In this document: positions 7,545-16,923 of the stretch, in pieces
Layout of the letters: each line of letters opens with the position of its first letter
Position numbering within the stretch: the first letter of the stretch is position 1
Origin: Gnetum montanum
Taxonomy: Eukaryota > Streptophyta > Gnetopsida > Gnetales > Gnetaceae
Assembly (NCBI GenBank): GCA_015680685.1
Contig: MNCI01005397.1
Coordinates: 3,636-27,142 of the forward strand
Reading direction: 5' to 3'
Length of the DNA: 23,507 nucleotides
The notes under the pieces: generated by a model
Seen by the model: only the letters and a program-made list of their open reading frames with translations
Database searches by the model: none
Told to the model about the DNA's origin: nothing
Program-made: the position numbers and the translations under genes

Positions 7545-9706
7545 GACCCGTCAGAATTGTCCTGCTGACAAACAACGTTATTACAATCAAAAAAAAAATT
7601 CATTGCATCACTGTCATCCCCCAGGGAAGAAGACCCACTGCTGATGGTCATGGAGGTAGAGGTTGGGGCGGTGGCAGCAGCGGCGGAGGTGGCGGTAGCT
7701 GCGACGGTGGAGGCGTTGCCCGAAGCAGTGGAAACAGATCCGAAGGGTGGCACAGAACTGGACCCCGCGGCAAAGACAGAATCGAAAGTAAATCACGGGT
7801 CTGATCGTGGTGGCTGCGGGACAGAGGGATGCGTCATGGACGACGGAGGCGGAGCAGCAGGAGACGGAGCAGAACGCGGTGGAGTTCGAGGCATGGGAGC
7901 AGGTCGCGGGCGGCGAGAGAAACGTCCAGATCGAGGGGGTCCTGTGCTGAAAACACCAGATCGCGGGCTGAAACTAAAGGAATCAGGGAAGAAACCCTCA
8001 GATCTGAAACCCTCAGATCTGTGAAAAGTGCGGCCGCCCCTGCCAGAACTGTGAGAAGAGCGGCCTCTGCCTCTGGCGCGTCCACGGAGACCCGAGGGGC
8101 CTCCAACCTGGCCACAGCTGCTAGATCTACCCTCTGCACGGCCAGAAAAAAATCTTTTTTCTCTATTTTCCCTGCTGTGAGCTGAAGGGCCCCGATCGTC
8201 TACAGCGGAGGACTGTCTGCGGCTGTGGCTGCGACCGTGGTTACCAGAAGGAGCACCGCGATTGCCGTGATTGCCAGGAGAAGCGTCACGACTGACACCT
8301 GAACCATCTCTGTGCGAGAAAACAGAACCTGCACCAAAACGAAAACAACAACCAAAAGAACCTGAATTTTTCCAATCCGCAGAACCAAACGGATTGTTAT
8401 GGGAACCAGAACCTGCAAAATAAAATTGATTAGATCTAGAAAACTGTTGTTTTTGGTTTTGTCTGGTTTGTGGGAGATTAGCAGGTTGTTCTCTACTAGC
8501 AGCATTTTGTTGATTTTGCTGAAATTTTTGCTTATGATGCTGCTGCTGTTGCTGTTTTTGTTGCTGTTCTTGAGGCTTGGAATTTTTGGAGGAGTGCTGC
8601 TGCTGTTTTTGATGCTGGGACTTGGCATTTTTTGAATTTTTTCGAACATTTTGAACATTTTGAGATTGCTGCCCAGCAGCTTGGTTTGGCCAAAAAGAGA
8701 AGTTCTGGGGCACAAATCCCAAACCTTTGAGCCATAACCCAAATTGTTGGAAGGTGGCACGCCATTCTTGGTGCACTGTCTCCCTACAAACTTCTTTGAT
8801 TGTTGGAAGAGGATCCAACCTATCGGCCTTTGCTTCGGCAGCAGAAGCAGCGAATTTTTGCTGCTCCTTTGCTTTTCTGCGAGCTTCCTTTTCAACGTCA
8901 AAATGGAGACGTTCATTGAGGAAGGCTTCCTCCAATCTCTTGGTGCAAGCTTGCATCAGTGCCTGCTGAAAAGCAGGGGGCTGTTGAATGCATGAAATGC
9001 ATTCAACCAATTTCTGGATAGCATCATGAGGAAAGGCATCCCTCCGTTGCCGATGATCCTCAACAGAAATCGATTCAGCACGAATATAGACTTCCTGAAG
9101 CCTAAGGTTGTGCTCCGCCTGCAAAGAAGAAAATTCTTTTTGAAGGAGATCATCCCCCTTGGGAGAGGATGCCTTCAATTTAGGGGCTTTCGCCCTAAGG
9201 GAATGAACCAATAATCTCTCACCGTGAAGTTGTTCGATTTTTTCCTTCGTCCGTTCCGCACGATCGGTGGCTGCGATGAGTTTACGAAAATCCTAAGCAG
9301 CAGCTTTAATCATTTCCTCCAAGATCGAAGGAACAGAGGGATCGTTGGAGGTTGACGGACCGGTAGAACCAACTTCGGAGAGTCTTTGAAGAAGTTCTTG
9401 GCATTGAATTTGTGATGCCTCAAGTTTAGATCGGAGATCATCGGCATCACGCTTTGACTTGTTGAAAGCTTCCAAGAAAGTTTCAATGGAGCCAAAGGGA
9501 GTCTCGTTCGCTGGTCGGTTGCCGAGAGAGGGATCTGTTGAAGGATTCCTTTCCCGATCCGGTGGAGAGTCCAGCATTCGAGAACGCTTCCGTGATGACC
9601 TAGCGAGTAGACCTGAAGACACCTCTTGCTAAAAGGTAGCAAGGGGCGGAGCATCAAAAGCAAAAGATTGCTGATCCGCAGAAGATTGCAGATCTGCTGA
9701 GCTCAT
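7514..9706 (-). pseudogene. ORF1 of copy E3 (731-codon frame with three nonsense codons)
   Basis: From ATG 9704-9706 to TAA 7514-7516 the frame spans exactly 731 codons, which sets the reference length. It is broken by TAG at codon 26 (9629-9631), TAA at codon 138 (9293-9295) and TGA at codon 638 (7793-7795). Predicted layout: 1-65 Ser/Pro-rich; about 70-300 charged, helical and coiled-coil-like; 305-345 a short Trp/Phe-rich segment; 345-425 Gln/Asn-rich; 470-560 Arg/Gly/Ser-rich; 590-637 Pro/Arg-rich; 640-700 Ala/Ser/Thr-rich; and a C-terminus containing Cys residues. No enzymatic motif is seen. A capsid-like or nucleic-acid-binding partner of RT is inferred from its position only. Confidence 0.75.
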
Positions 9707-9740
9707 CTTCCATCTGGCAACAAGATAAACAAAAAAATTT

Positions 9741-9833
9741 GGGGTTTAGGGTTTAGGGTTTAGGGTTCTTAGGGTTTAGGGTTTAGGGTTCTTAGGGTTC
9801 AGGGTTTAGGGTTTAGGGTTCTTAGGGTTTAGG
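9741..9833 (+). repeat. Telomeric repeat tract, TTTAGGG on plus strand
   Basis: About 93 bp of TTTAGGG units interrupted three times by the 9-base variant TTCTTAGGG and once by TTCAGGG. On the element's sense strand it reads CCCTAAA directly upstream of a leader cut short at 9741. That is the orientation expected when telomerase caps the 5' end of an end-attached PLE cDNA. On the other side, at about 9834, it abuts the interior of another ORF1 in the same orientation. The junction at GGGGTTTAGGG coincides with GGGGTT in the normal leader, so short homology was used. Confidence 0.95.
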
Positions 9834-10668
9834 ATTTTTTCTGGTTTGTGGGATATTAGCAGGTTGTTCTCTACTAGCAGCATTTTGTTGATTTTGCTGA
9901 AATTTTTGCTTATGATGCTGCTGCTGTTGTTGTTTTTGTTGCTGTTTTTGAGGCTTGGAATTTTTGGAAGAGTGCTGCTGCTATTTTTGATGCTGGGACT
10001 TGGCATTTTTTGAATTTTTTCAAACATTTTGAACATTTTGAGATTGCTGCCCAGCAGCTTGGTTTGGCCGAAAAGAGAAGTTCTAGGGCACAAATTCCAA
10101 ATCTTTGAGCCATACCCCAAATTGTTGGAAGGTGGCACCCCATTCTTGGTGCACTGTCTCCCTAAAAAATTCTTTGATTGTTGGAAGAGGATCCAACCTA
10201 TCGGCCTCTGCTTCGACAGCGGAAGAAGCGAATTTTTGCTGCTCCTTTGCTTTTCTGCGAGCTTCCTTTTTAACGTCAAAATGAAGACATTCATTGAGGA
10301 AGGCTTCCTCCAATCTCTTGGTGCAGGTTTGCATCAGCGCCTGGTGAAAAGCAGGGGGCTGTTGAATGCATGAAATGCATTCAACCAATTTCTGGATAGC
10401 ATCATGAGGAAAGGCGTCCCTCCGTTGCCGATGCTCCTCAACAGAAATCGATTCAGCACGAATATAGACTTCCTGAAGCCTAAGGTTCTGCTCCACCTGC
10501 AAAGAAGAAAATTCTTTTTGAAGGAGATCATCCCCCTTGGGAGAGGATGCCTTCAATTTAGGGGCTTTCGCCCTAAGGGAATGAACCAATAATCTCTCAC
10601 CGTGAAGTTGTTCGATTTTTTCCTTCGTCCGTTCCGCACGATCGGTGGCTGTGATGAGTTTACGAAAA
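9834..10668 (-). pseudogene. ORF1 internal fragment between inverted telomeric tracts (copy E3)
   Basis: ORF1 sequence from about codon 138 (FRKLI) to about codon 415 (NLPQT), missing both ends and flanked by telomeric repeats of opposite orientation. Within it, TAG at 10083-10085 replaces the CAG that follows FVP; copy E2 shares this nonsense at 15487-15489. The segment covers the second half of the coiled-coil region and the Gln/Asn-rich part. It has no start codon of its own in the native frame and is not expected to be expressed. Confidence 0.8.
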
Positions 10669-10712
10669 CCCTAAACCCTAAGAACCCTAAACCCTAAACC
10701 CTAAACCCTAAA
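10669..10712 (-). repeat. Telomeric repeat tract, TTTAGGG on minus strand (copy E3)
   Basis: Six units on the plus strand: CCCTAAA, then the variant CCCTAAGAA, then four CCCTAAA. Both borders use short homology to ORF1. On the left ORF1 carries AAACCCTTT, and on the right it carries CCCTACAAACTTC. The borders and the variant position are the same as in the tracts at 20704-20740 and 21999-22041. The orientation is opposite to the tract at 9741-9833. Confidence 0.95.
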
Positions 10713-11628
10713 CTTCTTTGATTGTTGGAAGAGGATCCAACCTATCGGCCTCTGCTTCGGCAGCGGAAGCAGCGAATTTTTGCTGCTACTTTGCTTTTCT
10801 GCGAGCTTCCTTTTCAACGTCAAAATGAAGACGTTCATTGAGGAAGGCTTCCTCCAATCTCTTGGTGTAGGCTTGCATCAGCACCTGCTGAAAAGTAGGG
10901 GGCTGTTGAATGCATGAAATGCATTCAACCAATTTCTGGATAGCATCATGAGGAAAGGCGTCCCTCCGTTGCCGATGCTCCTCAATAGAAATTGATTCAG
11001 CACGAATATAGACTTGTTGAAGCCTAAGGTTGTGCTCCGCCTACAAATAAGAAAATTCTTTTTGAAGGAGATCATCCCCCTTGGGAGAGGATGCCTTCAA
11101 TTTAGGGGCTTTCGCCCTAAGGGAATGAACCAATAATCTCTCACCATGAAGTTGTTCGATTTTTTCCTTCGTCCGTTCCGCACGATCGGTGGCTGCGATG
11201 AGTTTACGAAAACCCTTTGCAGCAGCTTTAATCATTTCCTCCAAGATCGGAGGAACAGAGGGATCGTTGGAGGTTGACGGACCGGTAGAACCAACTTCGG
11301 AGAGTCTTTGAAGAAGTTCTTGGCATTGAATTTGTGATGCCTCAAGTTTAGATCGGAGATCATCGGCATCACGCTTTGACTTGTTGAAAGCTTCCAAGAA
11401 AGTTTCAACGGAGCCAAAGGGAGTCTCGTTCGCTGGTCGGTTGCCGAGAGAGGGATCTGTTGAAGGATTCCTTTCCCGATCCGGTGGAGAGTCCAGCATT
11501 TGAGAACGCTTCCGTGATGAGCTAGCGAGTAGACCTGAAGACACCTCTTGTTGAAAGGTAGCAAGGGGCGGAGCGTCAAAAGTAAAAGATTGCTGATTCA
11601 CAGAAGATTGCAGATCTACTGAGCTCAT
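10713..11628 (-). pseudogene. ORF1 5' block of copy E3 (codons 1 to about 306)
   Basis: Starts at ATG 11626-11628 and runs in frame to codon 306 (KEV), where telomeric repeat takes over. TAG at 11041-11043 replaces CAG in the stretch SYLQAEH, so only about 195 codons are open. The N-terminal part is complete, with the Ser/Pro-rich segment (first 65 residues) and the long charged helical region. It lacks the Gln-rich and C-terminal parts, which resume in another copy beyond the telomeric tract. Confidence 0.8.
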
Positions 11629-11927
11629 CTTCCGTCTGGCAACAAGATAAACAAAAAATTTTGGGGTTGTAAGCTGAAAAAATTTTGTGGTGATCTTGTG
11701 CGGCAGGCGGAAGTACGGTTGGGAAAATGGAAGGAGGAAAGTAGAGGAAAATGCTTAATGGAACAGAAGAAGAAAAAGGCTCTAAAATAACATGAACACT
11801 TCAACGTATCGAACACAAAACGTTTTCGGGGAGTCTCACCCCTCTTCAGTATGTTTTCTGCGGTGAAATGTGCAAAGTTACAAGAGCCAAAGTGCTCAAT
11901 TTAAAGATCCCAACTTGACCGGTTAAA
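11629..11927 (-). other. Retroelement leader region of copy E3
   Basis: A full-length leader in the standard order: hammerhead-like motif, pyrimidine-rich tract, and A/T-rich run up to the ORF1 ATG. No further gene is seen. It contrasts with the second E3 leader, which is cut to 35 nt by the telomeric tract ending at 9741. Confidence 0.65.
11782..11858 (-). ncRNA. Hammerhead-ribozyme-like motif, copy E3 leader
   Basis: Core CTGAAGA at 11843-11849, helix II GGGG/CCCC with 7-nt loop at 11828-11842, and GAAA at 11824-11827. Helix III then ends in GUUC, with the predicted cut between 11794 and 11793. All core and helix bases match the copy at 344-420. The unpaired A beside the core is also present. 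Confidence 0.55.
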
Positions 11928-11930
11928 TTT

Positions 11931-12113
11931 AAAAATTGGAAAATGCCCAACCTAGAAAATTAAAAATTGGAAAATGCCCAACTTAGAAAATTAAAAATTG
12001 GAAAATGCCCAACTTAGAAAATTAAAAATTGGAAAATGCCCAACCTAGAAAATTAAAAATTGGAAAATGCCCAGCTTAGAAAATTAAAAATTGGAAAATG
12101 CCCAACTTAGAAA
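11931..12113 (-). repeat. 31-bp tail repeat array of copy E2 (6 units)
   Basis: Six direct 31-bp repeats following the RT stop at 12115-12117. Two units read AACCTAG and one AGCTTAG in place of AACTTAG. The internal position of the second AACCTAG unit suggests expansion by copying of a block of three units. Confidence 0.9.
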
Positions 12114-12114
12114 A

Positions 12115-14325
12115 TTAAACCAGCCCCACTCGTTCAAGCCGAAGTGGGGGTGGGGTCGAGCACCTAAATTTGTTCCGAATAAGCAGAGAATGCAGTTTTT
12201 TGGGGTTACGCCAGCAAGAGATGACATCTGGAATGACGTCTTTGAATGTCGGATCTTTTTGCCGAGGCCGATTCAGTATAGGGTTTAGAAGTGCCCTCAC
12301 GTTCAAGGATTTGGTCGAAGGACTAAAATCCATTTTGAAGACGAGAAGGGCCCGAATCCTACGGACGTCATGCTTTTGTTGAACTCTTTCCAGAAGAGAT
12401 TTACGTGAAGCAGCAGGAACCAAGCCGAAACATTTGAACAGCAACCGTGAAGGATAGCCACGAGCCCGAAGTCTGAAAAAGAGTTGTCTCCGAATCTGTT
12501 GAAGATCACCAAGGCAGGATTCTCTAAGCAGGTACCGTTTCAGCTCCGCGATAATGAAAGCCTTCTTCTGGTGGAATGGATGCCAAGAGGAGAAGGGGAA
12601 GGGGATGTACTGATATGTGTTCAAAGGTTTTTGGTAACACTTGGTAGACAAAATACCAGTGTTAACAAATTGAGAACCTTTGAAAAAAGTAACATCCAAA
12701 ATATTAATCGTGGAGTCGGAAATGGTTGGGGTAATGTTTATGGAAGAGTAAACATTACCATACCTTTCAAGTAAGGTACGAAGGGAATCCTCAGAGCCAC
12801 TCCAAATTCCAAAAGCATCATCGATAAACCTCTTAAAATAAAGAAGGTTATATGAACCAGGAGCAACGAAAACATGCTTTTCCAAATGACATAGAAAAAG
12901 ACATGCGTAGACAACTGCAAAGTTGCTACCCATGGCAGTGCCTTTGGTTTGTTTGTAAACTACCCCATTGAATTCAAGGTAGTGTTCTCAGAGAACGAAG
13001 GCAGAGAGTTGCATGATGGCATTGCTGTACATTGACTGCAAAGGGATCGGGTTTGCAGTGAAGTATTCATCAACCATTTCCTGGAGAGCCTGAAGACCTT
13101 GATCCGTGGGAATGCTAGGATACAAAGACTCTACATCAAATGTAAACAGAAGTACATTTTGAGGTAGAGATCTAGCATGAAGGTCTCGGATCAAGGCAGA
13201 GGAATCTAGAAGGTGGTTAGGTTGACTGCAAAGGATAGGGAACAACAAGAAATGGAGTAGGCGAGAAGCAGGTTCAAGGAAGTAGCCCTTATAAGAACAA
13301 ATTGGGCATCCAACCATGACCGGTTTATGAATTTTAGGGATGATGTAGAAATTGCAAGGTTTACGAACCTTGTTATGTAACAAAACATCCTTAAAACGAA
13401 GAAGCTTCTTCGGAAAATGGTCGATGATTACAAGAAGTCGGAGACGAAGAGAGTCCCATGGAATGGAGTCAACTCGATGGTAGATATTTGAATCTGAAAG
13501 CTACCGAGTAGCTTCAGATAGGTACCAGTTGGAATCCAGAACACAAGCACCCAAATTCTTGTCAGCAGGACGAATCACAATGCTACGGTCTTTCCGGAGA
13601 CAACGGAGAGCACCAAGCAAGCGTCTCAGTAGCATGGGTCTTTTACGGACATTGAGGGAAGAGAGAGCAGTTTCAAGGGACTCAAGCCCAGAACGAATGC
13701 AAGTTTCAAGATCTGCATTCCAACTGCCAGGAGGGGGATTCCAACCATTAGAACGGAAAATTTTTATTTTAGCTAGATGAATAGCATGTAAAAATTCAGA
13801 AGAAGAAGACGAAATGTCTTCTAATTTATTCTTAAAGAAATTATGCAATCGCAGAAGGTGAGAGAATGCAGTAAATTCATTAAGAATAGCCATTTTATCC
13901 ATGGGAGGGGGGCGAGGGATAAATTTTAAACCGTGGCCCAGAAGTTTCGTTTCGTTTGCCGAGAGAGTGCGAGAAGAAAAATTATGTACGGCGAAGTTCG
14001 AAAGGCAATTTTTGACTTCGCGGATGGTTTTTCTGGCGAAGAGCAAACGTGCATAAGCTTTTTGGTCAAGCGCTGGTAACCAAAAAGTCAACTGAGAACG
14101 AACCAGGGGTTTCTGGGCTAGAGGTGTAAAATTTGAAGGGAGGAGGGTTCGGGCGGTGGTACAGATAGAGCAAAAGGAAGAATGGACGGGGGGTTGTTTA
14201 GGGCAGATGTTAAAATACAAAGCCCAAAGACAACGATGATGGAGGTTTGAAAGCAAGGGAGAGGGGTACTGGGGGTCATGTGGGGCCCAGCCCGTTAATT
14301 TTGGGCTGGGCCAGATGGGTTTAAA
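12115..14325 (-). pseudogene. Penelope-like reverse transcriptase, copy E2 (two nonsense codons)
   Basis: One reading frame from the frameshift heptamer (14319-14325) to the stop at 12115-12117. It is broken by TAG at 13501-13503 (CAG in E1, E3 and E4) and by TGA at 12988-12990 (CGA in the others). The pieces 14256-13501, 13383-12988 and 12933-12115 are in phase. Motif A (FTFDVESLYPSI) and the FKRFIDD box are intact, so the catalytic residues remain although the frame is dead. The C-terminus matches the other copies to the last residue and carries no GIY-YIG. Confidence 0.85.
14284..14325 (-). promoter_or_regulatory. Putative -1 ribosomal frameshift signal, copy E2
   Basis: TTTAAAC (14319-14325), spacer 14313-14318 and a perfect 10-bp hairpin (14303-14312 with 14284-14293), with the ORF1 stop TAA at 14295-14297 in the loop. 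Identical to copy E3. Confidence 0.8.
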
Positions 14326-16488
14326 GACCCGTCAGAATTGTCCTGCTGACAAACAACATTATTACAATCAAAACAAAAATTCATTGCATCGCTGTCATCC
14401 CCCAGGGAAGAAGACCCACTGCTGATGGTTATGGCGGCAGGGGCTGGGGCGGCGGTAGCAGCGGCGGAGGTGGCGGCAGCTGCGACGGCGGAGGCGTTGC
14501 CCGAAGCAGTGGAAACAGATCCGAAGGACGGTGCAGAACTGGAACCCACGGCAAAGACAGAATCGAAAGTAAAAGCACGGGTCTGATCGTGGTGGCTACG
14601 GGATAGAGGGATGCATCGTCGACGATGGAGGCGGAGTAGCAGGCGACGAAGCAGAACACGGTGGAGTTCGAGGCACGGGAGCAGGTTGCGGGCGGCGAGA
14701 GAAACGTCCAGATCAAGGGGGTCCTGTGCTGAAAACACCAGATCGCGGGCTGAAACTGAAGGAATTAGGGAAAAAACCCTCAGATCTGAAACCCTCAGAT
14801 CTGTGAAAAGCGCGGCCGCCCCTGCCAAAACTGTGAGAAGAGCGGCCTCTATCTCTGGCGCATCCGCGGAGACCCGAGGGGCCTCCAACCTAGCCACGGC
14901 TGCCAGATCTGCCCTTTGCGTGGCCAGAAAAAAATCTATTTTCTCTGTTTTCCCTGCTGCGAGCTGAAGGGCCCCGATCGTCTACAGCGGAGGACTGTCT
15001 GTGGCTGTGGCTGCGACCACGGTTACCAGAAGGAGCTCCGCGATTGCCGTGATTGCCAGGAGGAGCACCGCGACTGACACCTGAACCATCTCTGTGCGAG
15101 AAAACAGAACCTGCACCAAAATGAAAATAAGAACCAAAAGAACCCGAATTTTTCCAATCTGCAGAACCAAACAGATTGTTATGGGAACCAGAACCTGCAA
15201 AATAAAATTGATCAGATCTGGAAAACTGTTGTTTTTGGTTTTGTCTGGTTTGTGGGAGATTAGTAGGTTGTTCTCTACTAGCAGCATTTTGTTGATTTTT
15301 CTGAAATTTTTGCTTATGATGCTGCTGCTGTTGCTGTTTTTGTTGCGGTTTTTGAGGCTTGGAATTTTTGGAAGAGTGTTGCTGCTGTTTTTGATGCTGG
15401 GACTTGGCATTTTTTGAATTTTTGTGAACATTTTGAACATTTTGAGATTGCTGCCCAGCAGCTTGGTTTGGCCGAAAAGAGAAGTTCTAGGGCACAAATC
15501 CCAAATCTTTGAGCCATACCCCAAATTGTTGGAAGGTGGCACCCCATTCTTGGTGCACTGTCTCACTACAAACTTCTTTGATTGTTGGAAGAGGATCCAA
15601 CCTATCGGCCTTTGCTTCGGCAGCGGAAGCAGCAAATTTTTGCTGCTCCTTTGCTTTCCTGCAAGCTTCCTTTTCAACGTCAAAATGAAGACGTTCATTG
15701 AGGAAGGCTTCCTCCAATCTCTTGGTGCAGGCTTGCATCAGCACCTGCTGAAAAGCAGGGGGCTGTTGAATGCATGAAATGCATTCAACCAATTTCTGGA
15801 TAGCATCATGAGGAAAGGCGTCCCTCCGTTGCCGATGCTCCTCAACAGAAATCGATTCAGCACGAATATAGACTTCCTGAAGCCTAAGGTTGTGCTCCGC
15901 CTGCAAAGAAGAAAATTCTTTTTGAAGGAGATCATCCCCCTTGGGAGAGGATGCCTTCAATTTAGGGGCTTTCGCCCTAAGGGAATGAACCAATAATCTC
16001 TCACCGTGAAGTTGTTCGATTTTTTCCTTCGTCCGTTCCGCACGATCGGTGGCTGCGATGAGTTTACGAAAATCCTTTGCAGCAGCTTTAATCATTTCCT
16101 CCAAGATCGAAGGAACAGAGGGATCGTTGGAGGTTGACGGACCGGTAGAACCAACTTCGGAGAGTCTTTGAAGAAGTTCTTGGCATTGAATTTGTGATGC
16201 CTCAAGTTTAGATCGGAGATCATCGGCATCACGCTTTGACTTGTTGAAAGCTTCCAAGAAAGTTTCAATGGAGCCAAAGGGAGTCTCGTTCGCTGGTCGG
16301 TTGCCGAGAGAGGGATCTGTTGAAGGATTCCTTTCCCGATCCGGTGGAGAGTCCAGCATTCGAGAACGCTTCCGTGATGAGCGAGCGAGTAGACCGGAAG
16401 ACACCTCTTGCTGAAAGGTAGCAAGGGGCGGAGCGTCAAAAGCAAAAGATTGCTGATCCGCAGAAGATTGCAGATCCGCTGAGCTCAT
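14295..16488 (-). pseudogene. ORF1 of copy E2 (nonsense and frameshift)
   Basis: Starts at ATG 16486-16488 and is open for 333 codons, the longest uninterrupted ORF1 start in the window. It stops at TAG 15487-15489 (CAG in sisters, shared with the fragment at 10083-10085). A TGA at 14713-14715 and one extra base near 14575 break it further. The total length is 2,194 nt, one more than the 2,193 nt of copy E3, in line with a single-base insertion. The N-terminal 333 residues hold the Ser/Pro-rich segment and the charged, probably coiled-coil region. The Gln/Asn-rich and Arg/Gly/Ser-rich parts lie beyond the stop. Confidence 0.75.
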
Positions 16489-16763
16489 CTTCCGTCTGGC
16501 AACAAGATAAACATTGGAAAATTTTGTGGTGATCTTGTGCGGCAGGTGGAAGTACGGTTGGGAAAATGGAAGGAGGAAAGCAGAGGAAAATGCTTAATGG
16601 AATAGAAGAAGAAAAAGGCTCTAAAATAACACGAACACTTCAACGTATCGAACACAAAACATTTTCGGGGAGTCTCACCCCTCTTCAGTATGTTTTCTGC
16701 AGTGAAATGTGCAAAGTTACAAGAGCCAAAGTGCTCAATTTAAAGATCCCAACTTGACCGATT
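16489..16763 (-). other. Retroelement leader region of copy E2
   Basis: This leader is shorter than the others by about 22 nt, because the A/T-rich segment upstream of ORF1 is partly replaced. The hammerhead-like motif and pyrimidine-rich tract are kept. No additional gene is seen. Confidence 0.65.
16621..16697 (-). ncRNA. Hammerhead-ribozyme-like motif, copy E2 leader
   Basis: Core CTGAAGA at 16682-16688, helix II at 16667-16681 and GAAA at 16663-16666; predicted cut between 16633 and 16632. Two substitutions relative to other copies keep pairing as wobbles: C to U in helix III opposite G, and A to G as the first base after the cut, opposite U. Confidence 0.55.
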
Positions 16764-16765
16764 AA

Positions 16766-16921
16766 ATTTAAAAATTGGAAAATGCCCAACTTACAAAATT
16801 AAAGATTGGAAAATGCCCAACTTAGAAAATTAAAAATTGGAAAATGCCCAACTTAGAAAATTAAAAATTGGAAAATGCCCAACTTAGAAAATTAAAAAAT
16901 TGGAAAATGCCCAACTTAGAA
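16766..16921 (-). repeat. 31-bp tail repeat array of copy E1 (5 units)
   Basis: Five direct repeats after the RT stop at 16924-16926. One unit next to RT is 32 bp long through an extra A. The unit furthest from RT reads AACTTACAAAA. Confidence 0.9.
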
Positions 16922-16923
16922 AA

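Larger units (their letters stand above)
5239..11927 (-). mobile_element. Copy E3, composite unit with internal ORF1 duplications and two telomeric tracts
   Basis: In sense order: leader (11629-11927), ORF1 codons 1 to about 306 (11628 to 10713), telomeric tract (10669-10712), an ORF1 piece covering codons 138 to about 415 (10668 to 9834), a second telomeric tract in the opposite orientation (9741-9833), a leader truncated to 35 nt (9707-9741), a full-length but broken ORF1 (9706 to 7514), RT (to 5334) and tail repeats. The hammerhead-to-hammerhead span is 6,688 nt, against about 4.8 kb for plain units. This looks like two or more insertion or recombination events stacked together. Confidence 0.8.
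11928..16763 (-). mobile_element. Copy E2, plain full-size unit of the tandem PLE array
   Basis: Leader, ORF1, frameshift signal, RT and tail repeats in one uninterrupted unit without telomeric tracts. The distance between successive hammerhead-like cut sites is 4,839 nt, which best represents the native unit. Its leader has a small rearrangement near 16512, where ACATTGGAAAATTTTG replaces a longer A/T-rich stretch. ORF1 has at least two nonsense codons and a 1-nt insertion, and RT has two nonsense codons. Confidence 0.85.
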
